Shown here in pieces: positions 33,196-41,461 of a DNA stretch of 44,996 nt. Below the pieces are notes generated by a model that was not told the origin of the DNA, did not search any database, and was given only the letters and a program-made list of their open reading frames with translations. Origin of the DNA: an uncultured Sutterella sp. (lineage in GTDB: Bacteria; Pseudomonadota; Gammaproteobacteria; Burkholderiales; Burkholderiaceae_F). The translations under genes and the position numbers were made by a program. The stretch lies in assembly GCA_900542805.1 (NCBI GenBank), contig UQOW01000017.1:1-44996 (forward strand), in the 5' to 3' direction. Each line of letters opens with the position of its first letter. Within the stretch, counting starts at the first letter, position 1.

Positions 33196-34458
33196 ATGGC
33201 AGTAAAAAAATCCGCATGGACAAGCTTGCCCGTGCAAATGATGATCGGCCTTGTGCTCGGCGTCGTCGTTGGAATGTTTATTAGTTCCGACTTCGCGACA
33301 ACGTATTTAAAGCCCTTGGGCGATTTATTCATCCGACTGATTCGTATGGTGGTGGTGCCTCTGGTTTTTGCGACGCTCGCGGCCGGTGCCGCCGGTATCT
33401 CGGACATTTCCAAACTCGGACGAGTGGCGATTAAAACCTTGATTCTGTTTATGGTGACATCAGCCGTATCCGTGATTTTCGGCTTAGTCATCGCCAACAT
33501 GATCGATCCGGGCGTCGGTCTGACACTTTCGACCGAAGGCTTGAAGGCCGCACAAGTGAAGGCTCCGAGCTTTGTCTCGACCTTACTCAACATCGTCCCG
33601 ATTAATCCGATGGAGTCATTTGCCAAAGGCTCGATTCTTCAGATCATCTTCTTTGCCATCATGTTCGGCTTCTGCCTGAACTGGCTCGGCGAGAAGGGAC
33701 ATGCCGTCACGAACTTCTTTGATACGGTCGGCAACGTCATGATTCGCATGACCAATGTTGTGATGTACTACGCTCCGATCGGCGTGTTCGCCTTGATTGC
33801 GGTTGTCGTCAGCCAGCACGGGCTCTCTGTTTTGCTGCCGCTCGGCAAACTCATCCTCGCGTCCTTTGTCGCGACCACGTTACTTATCCTCGTGATTTAC
33901 ATCCCATGGGTGAAATTCTTGATTAAGCTGCCGATTATCACCTACTTTAAGGGCATCTTCGAGCCCTGGCTCATTGCCTTTACAACGTGTTCGTCGGCTG
34001 CCGCTATGGCCGCCAACCTCGTGGCTTCCCGCCGGCTCGGTGCCTCCAAAGCAATTGCCTCGTTTGCCGTGCCTCTCGGCAATACGATTAACATGAACGG
34101 TACGGCCGTTTACATGGGCGTGACCGCTGTCTTTGCGGCGCAGATTTACGGCATCGACTTGTCGTTTAGCGACCAGGTCATCGTCGTTTTAACGGGCGTT
34201 TTAGCCGCCGTCGGTACGGCAGGTGTTCCCGGTGCCGGTCTGATTATGTCGACCCTGGTCTTTACGCAAATCGGCCTGCCGCTTGAAGTAATCGGCCTGA
34301 TTGCCGGCGTCGACCGTATTCTCGATATGATCCGTACGTCGATTAACGTTGTGGGCGACTCCACAACCGCTTTGATGGTCAGCCGTATGGAAGGCGAACT
34401 CGGAACGGAACCTTTCGTGGACGGAGAAGACGCTCCGACCGAACCGACGAAACTGTAA
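33196..34458 (+). CDS. DAACS-family dicarboxylate/amino acid:cation symporter
   Basis: A 420-residue inner-membrane transporter of the SLC1/GltP-DctA family, taking up glutamate, aspartate or C4-dicarboxylates with Na+ or H+. All family marks are clear: the first re-entrant loop with its Ser-rich TTCSSAAAMAANL, NTINMNGTAVYMGV in helix 7, GVPGAGLIMSTLVF in the second hairpin, and the substrate-binding Asp/Arg/Asn region GVDRILDMIRTSINVVGDS in helix 8. TTCSS and the helix 8 arginine lean to acidic amino acids or C4 acids. AAGGGGG precedes the ATG. It is monocistronic with a terminator. Confidence 0.95.
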   Translation: MAVKKSAWTSLPVQMMIGLVLGVVVGMFISSDFATTYLKPLGDLFIRLIRMVVVPLVFATLAAGAAGISDISKLGRVAIKTLILFMVTSAVSVIFGLVIANMIDPGVGLTLSTEGLKAAQVKAPSFVSTLLNIVPINPMESFAKGSILQIIFFAIMFGFCLNWLGEKGHAVTNFFDTVGNVMIRMTNVVMYYAPIGVFALIAVVVSQHGLSVLLPLGKLILASFVATTLLILVIYIPWVKFLIKLPIITYFKGIFEPWLIAFTTCSSAAAMAANLVASRRLGASKAIASFAVPLGNTINMNGTAVYMGVTAVFAAQIYGIDLSFSDQVIVVLTGVLAAVGTAGVPGAGLIMSTLVFTQIGLPLEVIGLIAGVDRILDMIRTSINVVGDSTTALMVSRMEGELGTEPFVDGEDAPTEPTKL

Positions 34459-34480
34459 TCGACTTTGTGTCTTAACCGAA

Positions 34481-34510
34481 AGCCCGAGTCTGCTTGGATT
34501 CGGGCTTTTT
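34481..34510 (+). terminator. terminator after the DAACS gene
   Basis: AGCCCGA (34481-34487) pairs with TCGGGCT (34500-34506) and a run of T follows. Confidence 0.85.
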
Positions 34511-34558
34511 CGTATTCGATGGCGCCGCACATTGCTCGACATCGAAAGGCTCGGGGCT

Positions 34559-34587
34559 TTGCCAAAAAGCGCACTTACGTGTAAGAT
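34559..34587 (+). promoter_or_regulatory. tRNA-Glu promoter
   Basis: TTGCCA, a 17-base spacer and TAAGAT (34582-34587) stand 19 bases before the tRNA. Confidence 0.65.
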
Positions 34588-34606
34588 TCAGGCTCTTCGA
34601 AAAGAG

Positions 34607-34682
34607 GTCCCCATCGTCTAGTGGCCTAGGACATGACCCTCTCACGGTTAGAACCGGGGTTCGAGTCCCCGTGGGGACGCCA
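34607..34682 (+). tRNA. tRNA-Glu(CTC)
   Basis: A 76-base tRNA with GTCCCC(A) acceptor, T-arm CGGGGTTCGAGTCCCCG, encoded CCA and anticodon loop CTCTCAC giving CTC (34641-34643), which reads GAG. The anticodon stem contains a G-T wobble. This is the less common Glu isoacceptor; a TTC species must be encoded elsewhere. It is a single-gene unit with its own promoter and terminator. Confidence 0.96.
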
Positions 34683-34689
34683 AGACAAT

Positions 34690-34717
34690 CTTCGGAATAC
34701 GCTTTCCGGAGATTTTT
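34690..34717 (+). terminator. terminator after tRNA-Glu
   Basis: CTTCGGAA pairs with TTTCCGGAG across a short loop (one G-T pair), then ATTTTTG follows. Confidence 0.75.
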
Positions 34718-34721
34718 GTTT

Positions 34722-35147
34722 TTAGGACCTACGCTTGACCCCGCTCTTCTCGGCAATCGGAATGATACTGATCGATCCGTTCTCAACGCCGGTTTCGGCA
34801 ATCAGGGTTTCCGCTAAATGGCGCACTTGACGCATCTTTCCTCGCATCACAACAGCTTCGACACACTTGTCGTGATTTAAGTGCACATGCATACTCGAGA
34901 TAACCAATGACGTGTGTTCATGCTGATGCTCGACCATGCGATTGGAAAGGGCACGTGTCTTGTGATCGAAAGCATACGCAACAACGGCGACACACTCTCC
35001 GTTACCGGACTCGGCGACATCGGAAGCAATTTCTCGACGCACGAGATCTCGGAAGGCTTCCGAACGGTTTTTGTAGTGTCGGGCCTTAAGGAGTCGCTCA
35101 AAATCCTCGGCTAAATCATCATCCACGGAAAAGGTCAATCGCTGCAT
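34722..35147 (-). CDS. nikR: NikR nickel-responsive regulator
   Basis: A 141-residue transcription factor. Residues 1-50 form a ribbon-helix-helix DNA-binding domain (MQRLTFSVDDDLAEDFERL, then NRSEAFRDLVR), and the rest is the ACT-type metal domain. The nickel ligands are all there: the His in EHQHEHTSL, and HVHLNHDKC with its two His and one Cys. NikR represses nickel uptake genes when nickel is plentiful. No nickel transporter, urease or hydrogenase gene lies in the window, so its targets are elsewhere, unless it controls the divergent EamA gene 71 bases away. I saw no NikR-type palindrome in that gap. Confidence 0.95.
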   Translation of the reverse strand: MQRLTFSVDDDLAEDFERLLKARHYKNRSEAFRDLVRREIASDVAESGNGECVAVVAYAFDHKTRALSNRMVEHQHEHTSLVISSMHVHLNHDKCVEAVVMRGKMRQVRHLAETLIAETGVENGSISIIPIAEKSGVKRRS

Positions 35148-35218
35148 CGTATCCTCAAGACTCGAAGTTTTCGCATGTTTTCGATTATAGTTTTATCTCT
35201 GCGCTTTGAGTTCGAACC

Positions 35219-36106
35219 ATGTCAGCTACTGCCCTTATTCTTGTCCTTGCTGCAGCGTTTTTGCACGCGACATGGAACTATCAACTCAAAAAAGCATGCC
35301 CCTCGAAGGTTTTCTGGCCCGTCAGTTACCTCTTGACTTTAACACTTTCCGTGCCGGCACTTCTTATTTATGATCCGACGATTTTTTCGGCCATCACGAA
35401 AACCGGTTGGCTTGTGATCTGCATTTCCGCCCCGGTTCACATCGTCTATGCGTATGTGCTCCAGTACGGTTACAAACAAGCCGATTACAGCATCGTCTAT
35501 CCGACGGCGCGCGGCACGGGTCCCTTGATTACCGTACTGGCTGCCGTCACCGTTTTGGGCGAACGTCCGAGCCCGGTCGGAATGTGCGCGATTGCCTCGA
35601 TTTTGATCGGTATTGTTCTTCTTGCGACCAAAACTCATACGTCGCAAGCTGTTGACAAAAGAATCGGCAAAGGTCTTTTTTGGGGAGCTCTGACAGGTAT
35701 TTGCATCGCTGGGTATTCGTTTTGCGATGCCTGGGCCGTTCAGCAACACACCGGATTAACGCCGCTTTCGTTTTACTTTCCGGCTCTTGCCGTACGGTGT
35801 GTCCTGTTGTGGCCGATTATCCTGATGACCAAAAATTGGCGAGGCGAAATCCGCGAGTTGCTCGGCAATCGCACACAACGCAAAGCGCTTTTTTGCACCG
35901 TCATCGGATCGCCCGGCGCTTACATTCTCGTGCTTTTTGCCCTGACGTTAGCGCCCCTTTCGTATGTCGCGCCGGCTCGCGAAATCGGCATGATGGTCGG
36001 CGTGGTAATCGGAGCCCTTCTCCTGAAAGAATCGCTGACACCGAAACGCATCAGCGGCGTGGCTTTGATGGTTCTCGGTGTGGTTTTAATCGGGCTAGCC
36101 AAATGA
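35219..36106 (+). CDS. EamA/DMT-superfamily transporter
   Basis: A 295-residue inner-membrane protein with ten hydrophobic helices in two EamA repeats. The first starts LILVLAAAFLHATWNYQLKK, with the family's HA.WN in helix 1. The second repeat runs from about residue 150 and ends GVALMVLGVVLIGLAK. DYSIVYPTARGTGPLITVLA matches the conserved helix 3-4 block. The substrate cannot be told. It is divergent from nikR, which raises the possibility of metal-linked control, but there is no metal-binding motif in the protein. Its stop overlaps the next gene's ATG (ATGA). Confidence 0.88.
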   Translation: MSATALILVLAAAFLHATWNYQLKKACPSKVFWPVSYLLTLTLSVPALLIYDPTIFSAITKTGWLVICISAPVHIVYAYVLQYGYKQADYSIVYPTARGTGPLITVLAAVTVLGERPSPVGMCAIASILIGIVLLATKTHTSQAVDKRIGKGLFWGALTGICIAGYSFCDAWAVQQHTGLTPLSFYFPALAVRCVLLWPIILMTKNWRGEIRELLGNRTQRKALFCTVIGSPGAYILVLFALTLAPLSYVAPAREIGMMVGVVIGALLLKESLTPKRISGVALMVLGVVLIGLAK

Positions 36107-37283
36107 TTGATAAAGCGCCGACCGCAGCCTTTTGTCGGACCCTACTGTGCGTGGTTTTCGCAAGTAGTCTTCTCGCAGGTTGCGCCCACGAGACGGACAT
36201 TGCTCAAAAAGCTCTTCTTGATACTATCCGAAAGCGTTACGTTCCCGACAGCCGTCTCGGCGTCTTTGACGTGACGTTTGAAAACGGTCGCCTTGTCGGA
36301 AAAACAACGAGCCTAAAGGCCAAGGAGGAACTCCTTAAAGCCTTCGGGCAAGCCGCTTACGGCGTTTGTCTTCTTCCTGATACCGGGGGACTTGACGTCA
36401 ACACCTTCGGCTTTGTACGGGTTCCGATTGCCACCCTTTACAAGGCGCCCTCCTACACCTCCTCGGTTCAAACACAATCGGTGCTCGGGACACCCGTACG
36501 CATCCTTCAAAAAGACGGATGGTTACAGGTCAAACTTCCCGACGGATACGTTGCCTGGGCCGTTCCCGAGCAAATCATCTCGTGCGATGAGGCGTCCTAC
36601 AAACGAATTACTGCACGAGAACCTTGGCTTGTAACGGCAACTCAAACGGCTTTGTTTGAAAAGCCCGACATGTCCTCGCAGCGACTCGGTCTTTTGCCTG
36701 CCGGAGCACGTCTTTATCCTACTAAGGAGTCAGCCGATGTCTGGACGGGCGTGGAACTGGCTGACGGAACACGCGGCTTTGTCTCCTCCCGAGACATTCA
36801 AAGCCTGACGGGGCTTTTAAAGCGCTGGGACGACTTGAGAAAAAACTCGGCCCGTTACGCAAAAGCCCTGACGCACCTGGCGAAAAGTCTTCTCGGACAA
36901 AGTTACCTTTGGGGCGGCACGAGCACGTTTGCCGTCGATTGCTCCGGATTCACGCAAACGGTCTACCGGCAAACCGGCGTGCTTTTACCGCGCGATGCCG
37001 ACATGCAAGCTACGGTCGGAGTCGAGGTTAAAAAGCCTTTTCCCCCGGAGACCTTCTTTTCTTCGGCGCAAAAGCCAAAGACGGGAGCCCCGAAACCATC
37101 CGTCACGTGGCTCTTTCTCTCGGCGGGGACAAGTTTATCCACGCACGAGGACATGTGCGACTTGCAAGTTTCTCGCCGCAAGATCCTGATTTCGATGACT
37201 ATGAAGCCGCGCGCTTTTTAAAAGCCATGCGCCCGAACCCGGCAAACCTCCCCCGATTGACTCACGAGGACGAACAACGCTAG
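36103..37283 (+). pseudogene. NlpC/P60 (C40) peptidase lipoprotein, frameshifted
   Basis: The gene starts at ATG 36103 with a lipoprotein signal (lipobox LAGC), two SH3-type domains (about residues 100-230) and a C40 NlpC/P60 domain with the catalytic Cys in TFAVDCSGFTQTVYR. After KKPFPP at 37042-37047 the frame goes wrong: the zero frame ends at 37221 with an unlike tail. The -1 frame continues as GDLLFFGAKAKDG, then RHVALSLGGDKFIHARGHVR with the catalytic His, and stops at 37281-37283. One base is missing in or beside the CCCCC run at 37042-37046. It would cleave gamma-D-Glu-diaminopimelate bonds in peptidoglycan. It may be a true mutation, a read error, slippage or a programmed shift. Confidence 0.8.
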
Positions 37284-37306
37284 ATAAATCCACTAGACTT
37301 AGCCCC

Positions 37307-37819
37307 ATGGATTTACCTGAAAACAATTCTCAACACAGCACCTGTGTTCGGCTCTCGGAGGAGGCGCAAACCGTTCGTTTCGCCGAGCGTCTGGCCGATG
37401 CGTTAACGTACGTGCGCGAGTCGATTTGTCAAAGTGGCTTTAATCTGCGCCTTACGGGAGATTTAGGCGCCGGAAAAACCACATTGACCCGGGCTCTCCT
37501 ACGCCGCCTCGGTGTGACGGGTCGTGTGAAAAGTCCGACCTTCGAACTCGTTTCCGATTACGATGTTTTAGACGGAATCGCGTTTCATCATTTTGATTTT
37601 TACCGCTTCGAATCTCCGATTGAATTTGATGAGGCCGGCTTTCGCGATCTGTTCGGTCCGGGCAGTATCACAGCAAGCGAATGGAGTGACAAAGCCGGTA
37701 ACTTTCTTCCTTCTGCCGATTTGGAACTTGTGATTACCATTTATGGAACTCAGCGTGACATAACCGTCAAGGCCTACTCAACAACAGGACAGCGCGTGCT
37801 CGAGGAACTTAAAAAATGA
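37307..37819 (+). CDS. tsaE: TsaE, tRNA t6A synthesis ATPase
   Basis: A 170-residue P-loop ATPase that works with TsaB and TsaD to make N6-threonylcarbamoyladenosine at A37 of ANN-reading tRNAs. Walker A is GDLGAGKTTLTRALL at residues 51-65, followed by the family block VKSPTFELVSDY and HHFDFYRF. The length is slightly above the usual 150-160. No clear ribosome site precedes ATG 37307. It overlaps the amidase start by four bases (ATGA). tsaE-amiC is a common pair in betaproteobacteria. Confidence 0.95.
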   Translation: MDLPENNSQHSTCVRLSEEAQTVRFAERLADALTYVRESICQSGFNLRLTGDLGAGKTTLTRALLRRLGVTGRVKSPTFELVSDYDVLDGIAFHHFDFYRFESPIEFDEAGFRDLFGPGSITASEWSDKAGNFLPSADLELVITIYGTQRDITVKAYSTTGQRVLEELKK

Positions 37820-39063
37820 CAACATCTCGGCGACTTTTTGTCTTAAGCACGATGGGTGTCGGTCTTGGCCTGACGGGAAGGCCTCTTCTTGCCGCGACGC
37901 CGAGCACCGTTACTTTGTCCTCCAAGCAAAACGCAGCTGGACTTAATCTAACCATAGCCACGCGAAGCAAGGTTCTTTATCGCACCTACTATCTGGGTTT
38001 TTCCGACAACCGGCGATTTGTCGTTGACGTGGAACCGATGACGCTTACGCCGGAAATCACGCGAGCGGTTGCGGCCGTAAAGTTACAGCCTTCCTTTGCG
38101 CGCTCCGTACGCGTCGGGCAATTTAAAGAAAATACGGTCCGCCTTGTCATCGATTTGGCAGACGGCATCGATGCCGTCGCTTCGAGTCCGAACGTCGGAC
38201 TGACGCAAATCATTCGCGTGAAATTGAGCGAAAAATCCCCGGACGATCCGCTCGCGCAGATTGTCAGCACCTCAGGAGCGGCATCGGTCTCGAGGATGTC
38301 TGAAGCACCCAAAAAAGAAACGCCGCGCCTGAAAACGGTTCCTGCAAAAAAGAAACACCAGGAAACGCTCGTTGTCGTCATCGATCCGGGACACGGCGGC
38401 GCCGACCCCGGTGCCGTCGGCAAACGCAAAACCAAAGAAAAAACCGTGGTTCTTGCCATTGCCAAGCAACTTGCAGCGCGAATTAATGCCACACGCGGAA
38501 TGAAGGCCTACTTAACGCGAAGTACCGACGTCTTCTTACCGCTGCACAAGAGAGCCGCTTTTGCCATCAACCACAAGGCGCATCTATTTGTCAGTGTGCA
38601 CGCCGATGCTTGGACCAATCCGCGCGCCAACGGTTCGTCCGTCTTTACCTTAAGCACCCACGGCGCTTCGTCCCTGCAGGCGCGTTGGCTTGCGCAAACT
38701 CAGAACAAATCCGATGAAATCGGCGGAATGGACTTTCGAGACGTGGCCAGTCAGGCCCGCAGTACCGTCGTCGATATGCTCGCAGAAACTAAATTGCGAT
38801 ACGGCATTCAACTCGGCGATGCGGTTTTAGAGGAACTGGCTCGACTCGGGCCCTTGCATAAATCCACCGTTGAATACGCTGAATTTGCCGTCCTTAAGGC
38901 CCAGGGTGTTCCGTCCATTTTGGTGGAAACTGCGTTTATCAGCAACCCGAGAGACGAAACGCGACTTACGAACAAACGCGAGCAAGCACACTTTGCGACG
39001 GCCATCTATAAGGGAATTCTCACAGCCGTCGAACGTGATCCTTCTTTACTCAAACAAAGTTAA
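37816..39063 (+). CDS. amiC: AmiC-type N-acetylmuramoyl-L-alanine amidase
   Basis: This 415-residue exported amidase splits septal peptidoglycan so daughter cells can separate. The N terminus has a twin-arginine signal (TSRRLFVLS then a hydrophobic stretch ending in LLAA), as in E. coli AmiC. An AMIN targeting domain follows (about residues 35-135), then a basic linker, then the zinc Amidase_3 domain: VVVIDPGHGGADPGA, the Glu in KEKTVVLAIAKQL, LFVSVHADAW, and the catalytic Glu in ILVETAFISNPRDE. All are present. It is coupled to tsaE. The neighbouring NlpC/P60 gene also encodes a wall hydrolase. Confidence 0.95.
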   Translation: MTTSRRLFVLSTMGVGLGLTGRPLLAATPSTVTLSSKQNAAGLNLTIATRSKVLYRTYYLGFSDNRRFVVDVEPMTLTPEITRAVAAVKLQPSFARSVRVGQFKENTVRLVIDLADGIDAVASSPNVGLTQIIRVKLSEKSPDDPLAQIVSTSGAASVSRMSEAPKKETPRLKTVPAKKKHQETLVVVIDPGHGGADPGAVGKRKTKEKTVVLAIAKQLAARINATRGMKAYLTRSTDVFLPLHKRAAFAINHKAHLFVSVHADAWTNPRANGSSVFTLSTHGASSLQARWLAQTQNKSDEIGGMDFRDVASQARSTVVDMLAETKLRYGIQLGDAVLEELARLGPLHKSTVEYAEFAVLKAQGVPSILVETAFISNPRDETRLTNKREQAHFATAIYKGILTAVERDPSLLKQS

Positions 39064-39081
39064 CAGACAAGGAAACCAACT

Positions 39082-40707
39082 ATGCCTCTTCCGATTGCAC
39101 CTAAGAAAATGGCCGATACGGTGAAAGTGGCAAAAACCACCGCAAAAGTCCGAGCGAAAAAACCGGTCAAACAAACAGCGGCCCTACTGAAAACGTCGGC
39201 TCGAAAAGAGGCGGTACCCTCCCGGGTAAACCTTGCGCCTTCTACTCACACAACCGAGGTGTCTATGCCCCCGGAGACCAAGGAAAAACCCGTCAAGACT
39301 GCACGTGCCGCTTTACGCCGCACCGATGAAAAAGTGCGTCTGTTCGTTTTGGATACGAACGTGCTTTTGCACGACCCGACATGCCTTTTCCGCTTTGAGG
39401 AGCACGATGTTTTCCTGCCGATGACAACGCTCGAAGAACTCGATAACCACAAAAACGGAACAACCGACGTGGCTCGCAACGCCCGTCAGGCCAGTCGCTG
39501 GATCGATCAACTCATCGAAGTTGACTCCGGAAAGATTGAAGACGGGCGACGCTTAGACGGCATCGGCAACACGGAGGCCACCGGGCGACTCTTTTTCCAA
39601 ACCAAAAGTGTTGCCGAGGGGGTGTCCCCGAGTTTCTTGCATGCCAAGCCCGACAATGCCATTTTGCTTGTCGTACGGGAATTAAGCCGCGAAAACCCCG
39701 ATAAAGATGTTGTGCTCGTCAGTAAAGACATCAACATGCGCATTAAAGCGGCGGCACTCGGCCTGAAGGCCGAAGATTACTTTAACGACAAGGCGATGGA
39801 TGACTCCCAACTTCTTTACTCGGGAAAAACCGTTTTGCCCGATACCTTCTGGGACGAACACGCTAAATCGCTCGAAAGCTGGCAGGAGGACGGACGAACC
39901 TACTACAAAGTATCCGGTCCCGTCGTAGCCGACTTACACGTCAATGAATTCGTGCATACGGCCGACGGTAGCTTTGTCGCCCAAGTGGTTGCAACGGACG
40001 CCAAAAAGGTGACGTTGCGCACCATTCGCGATTACACGCTCGCCAAAAATGCTCTGTGGGGTATCCACGCACGCAATATCGAGCAGTCCTTTGCCCTCAA
40101 TCTTTTAACCGATCCTCAGATTGACCTTGTAACCCTACTCGGGCAAGCCGGAACCGGCAAAACCCTGATGACGCTTGCCGCCGCCTTATCTCAAACGCTC
40201 GATGAACGCCGTTACTCGGGAATCATCTTTACCCGAGCCACCGTCAGTGTCGGTGACGATATCGGGTATCTGCCGGGAACCGAAGAAGAAAAAATGACGC
40301 CTTGGATGGGTGCTTTAGAAGACAATTTGGAAGTTCTTTTAAAGACCGACAAAGGCAATGCCGGGTGGCGTAGTTCCGCAACAAGCGACATCGTCAAGAG
40401 TCGCATTGCCATTAAGTCGATGAGCTTTATGCGCGGGAGAACGTTCCTTAATAAATTCCTCATCATCGATGAGGCGCAAAATCTTTCGCCCAAGCAGATG
40501 AAGACGCTCATTACGCGTGCCGGTCCGGGAACCAAAGTGGTCTGCCTCGGGAACATTGCGCAGATTGATACCCCGTATCTGACGGAGGGGTCCTCGGGAT
40601 TGACGTATCTTGTCGAGCGACTCAAAGGCTGGGCGCATGCCGGACACATCATGCTCGAACGCGGCGAGAGAAGCCGCCTCGCACACTGGGCAAGCCAGGC
40701 ACTTTGA
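39082..40707 (+). CDS. PIN-PhoH family ATPase/ribonuclease
   Basis: A 541-residue cytoplasmic protein with a basic Lys/Ala-rich N terminus (residues 1-80), a PIN nuclease-like domain (LFVLDTNVLLHDP near residue 90, VLVSKDINMRIKA near 215), and a PhoH ATPase domain (Walker A GQAGTGKTLMTLAA near 350, Walker B FLIIDEAQNLSP near 460). This is the PhoH2/YlaK-like group, proposed to unwind and cut RNA. AAGGAAA precedes the start. It ends with a hairpin and converges on the DUF456 gene. Residues for PIN metal binding (Asp in DTN, Asp in KDIN) are kept. Confidence 0.92.
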   Translation: MPLPIAPKKMADTVKVAKTTAKVRAKKPVKQTAALLKTSARKEAVPSRVNLAPSTHTTEVSMPPETKEKPVKTARAALRRTDEKVRLFVLDTNVLLHDPTCLFRFEEHDVFLPMTTLEELDNHKNGTTDVARNARQASRWIDQLIEVDSGKIEDGRRLDGIGNTEATGRLFFQTKSVAEGVSPSFLHAKPDNAILLVVRELSRENPDKDVVLVSKDINMRIKAAALGLKAEDYFNDKAMDDSQLLYSGKTVLPDTFWDEHAKSLESWQEDGRTYYKVSGPVVADLHVNEFVHTADGSFVAQVVATDAKKVTLRTIRDYTLAKNALWGIHARNIEQSFALNLLTDPQIDLVTLLGQAGTGKTLMTLAAALSQTLDERRYSGIIFTRATVSVGDDIGYLPGTEEEKMTPWMGALEDNLEVLLKTDKGNAGWRSSATSDIVKSRIAIKSMSFMRGRTFLNKFLIIDEAQNLSPKQMKTLITRAGPGTKVVCLGNIAQIDTPYLTEGSSGLTYLVERLKGWAHAGHIMLERGERSRLAHWASQAL

Positions 40708-40730
40708 AGTCACTTTCCGACTCAAAACGC

Positions 40731-40765
40731 AAAGGCGAAAGAAAGACACCGCTTTCTTTCACCTT
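40731..40765. terminator. long hairpin between converging phoH-type gene and DUF456 gene
   Basis: A 15-base arm at 40731-40745 pairs with 40751-40765 with one mismatch across a five-base loop. No long T-run follows, but the position after two converging genes suggests a bidirectional terminator. The remaining bases 40766-40879 show no clear gene. Confidence 0.5.
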
Positions 40766-40879
40766 TGATCTGCCTGAGGATTCAGGAGCCTAGCGCTATT
40801 TAATCAGACGATGCGTTCCGTATAGTTCATCGGCAGACTTTCGTCACCCGAAAGCTCTTCGACGGTACCGTTGATTGTC

Positions 40880-41449
40880 TTAAAAAGACACCTCAGCCGG
40901 GGTCTCCTGTTGCGGAACAATCGTTTCCGATTCGGCAGGAAAATCCGTCATCAGGCTCGAGACGAGAATTCCGATCATCATCAGACCGAGGACGACCTTG
41001 ACAACGGCTCCGACGAGCATGCCGAGCCACGTACCGAGACCGACACCGCCGGCAGCGAGCAGCGATTTTTTCGCCAAAAGCTCGCCGATAACCGCCCCGA
41101 TGAGCGGCAGAAAAAGAATGCCGAACAGCCCGAAAAATAAACCGACTACAGTTCCGACGAGGGCGCCGGCAATACCGTAGGGTGAGGCACCCGTTTTCTT
41201 CGCTCCGAGCACTTGAGCAAACCAATCGACCGCCATTCCGATGAGTGTCAAAATGCCAAGAATCGTTAACTTCACGAATCCGATGGCCTCAAAATGACCG
41301 AGCCAGGCAGCAAGAAGACAGGCGGCAAAAACAAGAGGCAATCCCGGGACTGCCGGAATAATCGTTCCGGCTAAACCGACGACAGCCAAGCCGAAAACAA
41401 CCCACCAAAGGCCGAAAGCACCCCAGTCCACTGTCGCAAAGAATTCCAT
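40880..41449 (-). CDS. DUF456 membrane protein
   Basis: A 189-residue inner-membrane protein of the DUF456 family, function unknown. It has about five hydrophobic, Gly-rich helices: VVFGLAVVGLAGTIIPAVPG at the start with the family's IPxxPG, then GAKKTGASPYGIAGALVGTV and GLFFGLFGILFLPLIG, where the Gly-rich segments alternate with glycine zipper spacing as in the family. The acidic C-terminal tail of about 25 residues is soluble. It lies 12 bases after dnaB on the same strand. No role is inferred. Confidence 0.85.
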   Translation of the reverse strand: MEFFATVDWGAFGLWWVVFGLAVVGLAGTIIPAVPGLPLVFAACLLAAWLGHFEAIGFVKLTILGILTLIGMAVDWFAQVLGAKKTGASPYGIAGALVGTVVGLFFGLFGILFLPLIGAVIGELLAKKSLLAAGGVGLGTWLGMLVGAVVKVVLGLMMIGILVSSLMTDFPAESETIVPQQETPAEVSF

Positions 41450-41461
41450 CGCTCCTATCCC

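Noticed and set aside
35680..36102. A long upstream extension of the NlpC/P60 frame
   Set aside because: It covers the EamA gene in another frame. The lipoprotein signal starts at 36103, which is the natural start.
37042..37050. Programmed -1 frameshift in the NlpC/P60 gene
   Set aside because: The site is T-CCC-CCG, not a classic slippery heptamer, and I see no strong stem just after it. Mutation or sequence error is simpler.
40766..40935. A short minus-strand frame reading about 38 codons after the DUF456 stop (ending MNYTERIV)
   Set aside because: It needs a TTG start inside the DUF456 gene and resembles nothing. The acidic second half looks coding-like, but it is too short to support.
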